Below, in pieces: positions 63,774 to 64,000 of a DNA stretch of 64,000 nt (positions are counted from its first letter, which is position 1; each line of letters opens with the position of its first letter). The stretch is from CBFFRJ01 sp963530515 (GTDB lineage Bacteria; Pseudomonadota; Gammaproteobacteria; Enterobacterales; Enterobacteriaceae), in the NCBI GenBank assembly GCA_963530515.1, contig CAUSEC010000017.1, forward strand, positions 1 through 64,000. Reading direction: 5' to 3'. The position numbers and the translations under genes were made by a program. Under the pieces are notes generated by a model. That model saw only the letters and a program-made list of their open reading frames with translations. It made no database searches and was not told where the DNA came from.

Positions 63774-64000
63774 CTAGGAATGTGCGCGCAGCTGAACGCG
63801 GTTGTCCAGCTGGCGGATCGACGGTGTAACACAGGTCACCAGTGTCGCCAGCACTACCGCGACAGCGCAGGCCAGCAGCACCGTCGGGCTACCAAACTGG
63901 AGTGCGAGTGGCCCGGCGGCAATTTCCCCTACCGGGATCGCCACAAACGATCCCATCGCATCGTAAGCATATACCCGAGCCAGTTTTTGCGCCGGGATGT
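63774..64000 (-). CDS. MFS transporter, C-terminal part (runs off the window)
   Basis: The last 75 codons of a frame that continues past base 64000. It reads PAQKLARVYAYDAMGSFVAI... and holds two membrane helices (VAIPVGEIAAGPLAL; VLLACAVAVVLATLVTCV) before a short tail. This fits helices 11-12 of a major facilitator. Convergent with ydeE. Substrate unknown. Confidence 0.7.
   Translation of the reverse strand, partial: IPAQKLARVYAYDAMGSFVAIPVGEIAAGPLALQFGSPTVLLACAVAVVLATLVTCVTPSIRQLDNRVQLRAHS

Overview
The window is chromosomal DNA from a member of the Enterobacteriaceae, most likely in the Enterobacter/Kosakonia/Klebsiella neighbourhood. The evidence is gene content and order. The block marC-marRAB-eamA-ydeE next to sotB, and the block uxaB ... 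yneF-yneG-glsB ... sad-yneJ, follow the Escherichia coli order with a few inserted genes. ymjA, REP-type palindromes and GC-rich coding sequence also fit. No rRNA, tRNA, IS element or CRISPR array was recognised.

Layout. 0-8 kb: cold-shock-domain protein, OmpC/OmpN-type porin, small SoxS/RamA-like regulator, a decayed lacA-type acetyltransferase, an exported sugar-isomerase-fold protein, a hydrolase/LysR divergent pair and an MgtC-family protein. 8-11.5 kb: an exported GH28 polygalacturonase, then an AT-rich, probably acquired gene for a fused ABC-type ATPase and TOPRIM/DUF4435 protein that looks like an anti-phage effector. 12-25 kb: a nitrogen-fixation (nif) cluster in Klebsiella order, nifJ | X U S V W M | F' | L' A B Q'. 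25-33.5 kb: EAL-HDOD protein, chemoreceptor, orphan PAAR protein, aldehyde dehydrogenase, a LysR gene broken by one stop codon, an AhpD-like/MocR pair. 33.7-45.5 kb: uxaB, three GGDEF genes, yneG-glsB, a second chemoreceptor, sad and yneJ. 45.7-55.7 kb: a catabolic island with a LDH-like enzyme, dtnK-pdxA2-deoR, and a divergent six-gene operon (alcohol dehydrogenase, DapA/NanA-type lyase, Na+/solute symporter, intracellular sialidase-fold protein, YhcH protein, SDR). 55.8-64 kb: PhzF protein, sotB, a 36-bp REP tandem array, lipoprotein hydrolase-marC, marRAB, eamA, ydeE and the end of an MFS transporter gene.

The main result is the nif cluster. The genes for electron supply (nifJ), Fe-S and cofactor assembly (nifU, nifS, nifV, nifX, nifB), maturation (nifW, nifM) and activation (nifA) are open, and sigma-54 promoters with NifA-type upstream sites are readable before nifJ, nifX, nifU and nifB. 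There is no nifH, D, K, T, Y, E, N or Z in the cluster. nifF and nifL have lost their 5' parts in one deletion that fused them head to head and removed both promoters. Only a possible 37-codon tail of nifQ remains. The cluster therefore looks like a recent relic, or a cofactor-assembly set that serves a nitrogenase encoded elsewhere. Homology statements rest on remembered family sequences and motifs, not on searches.
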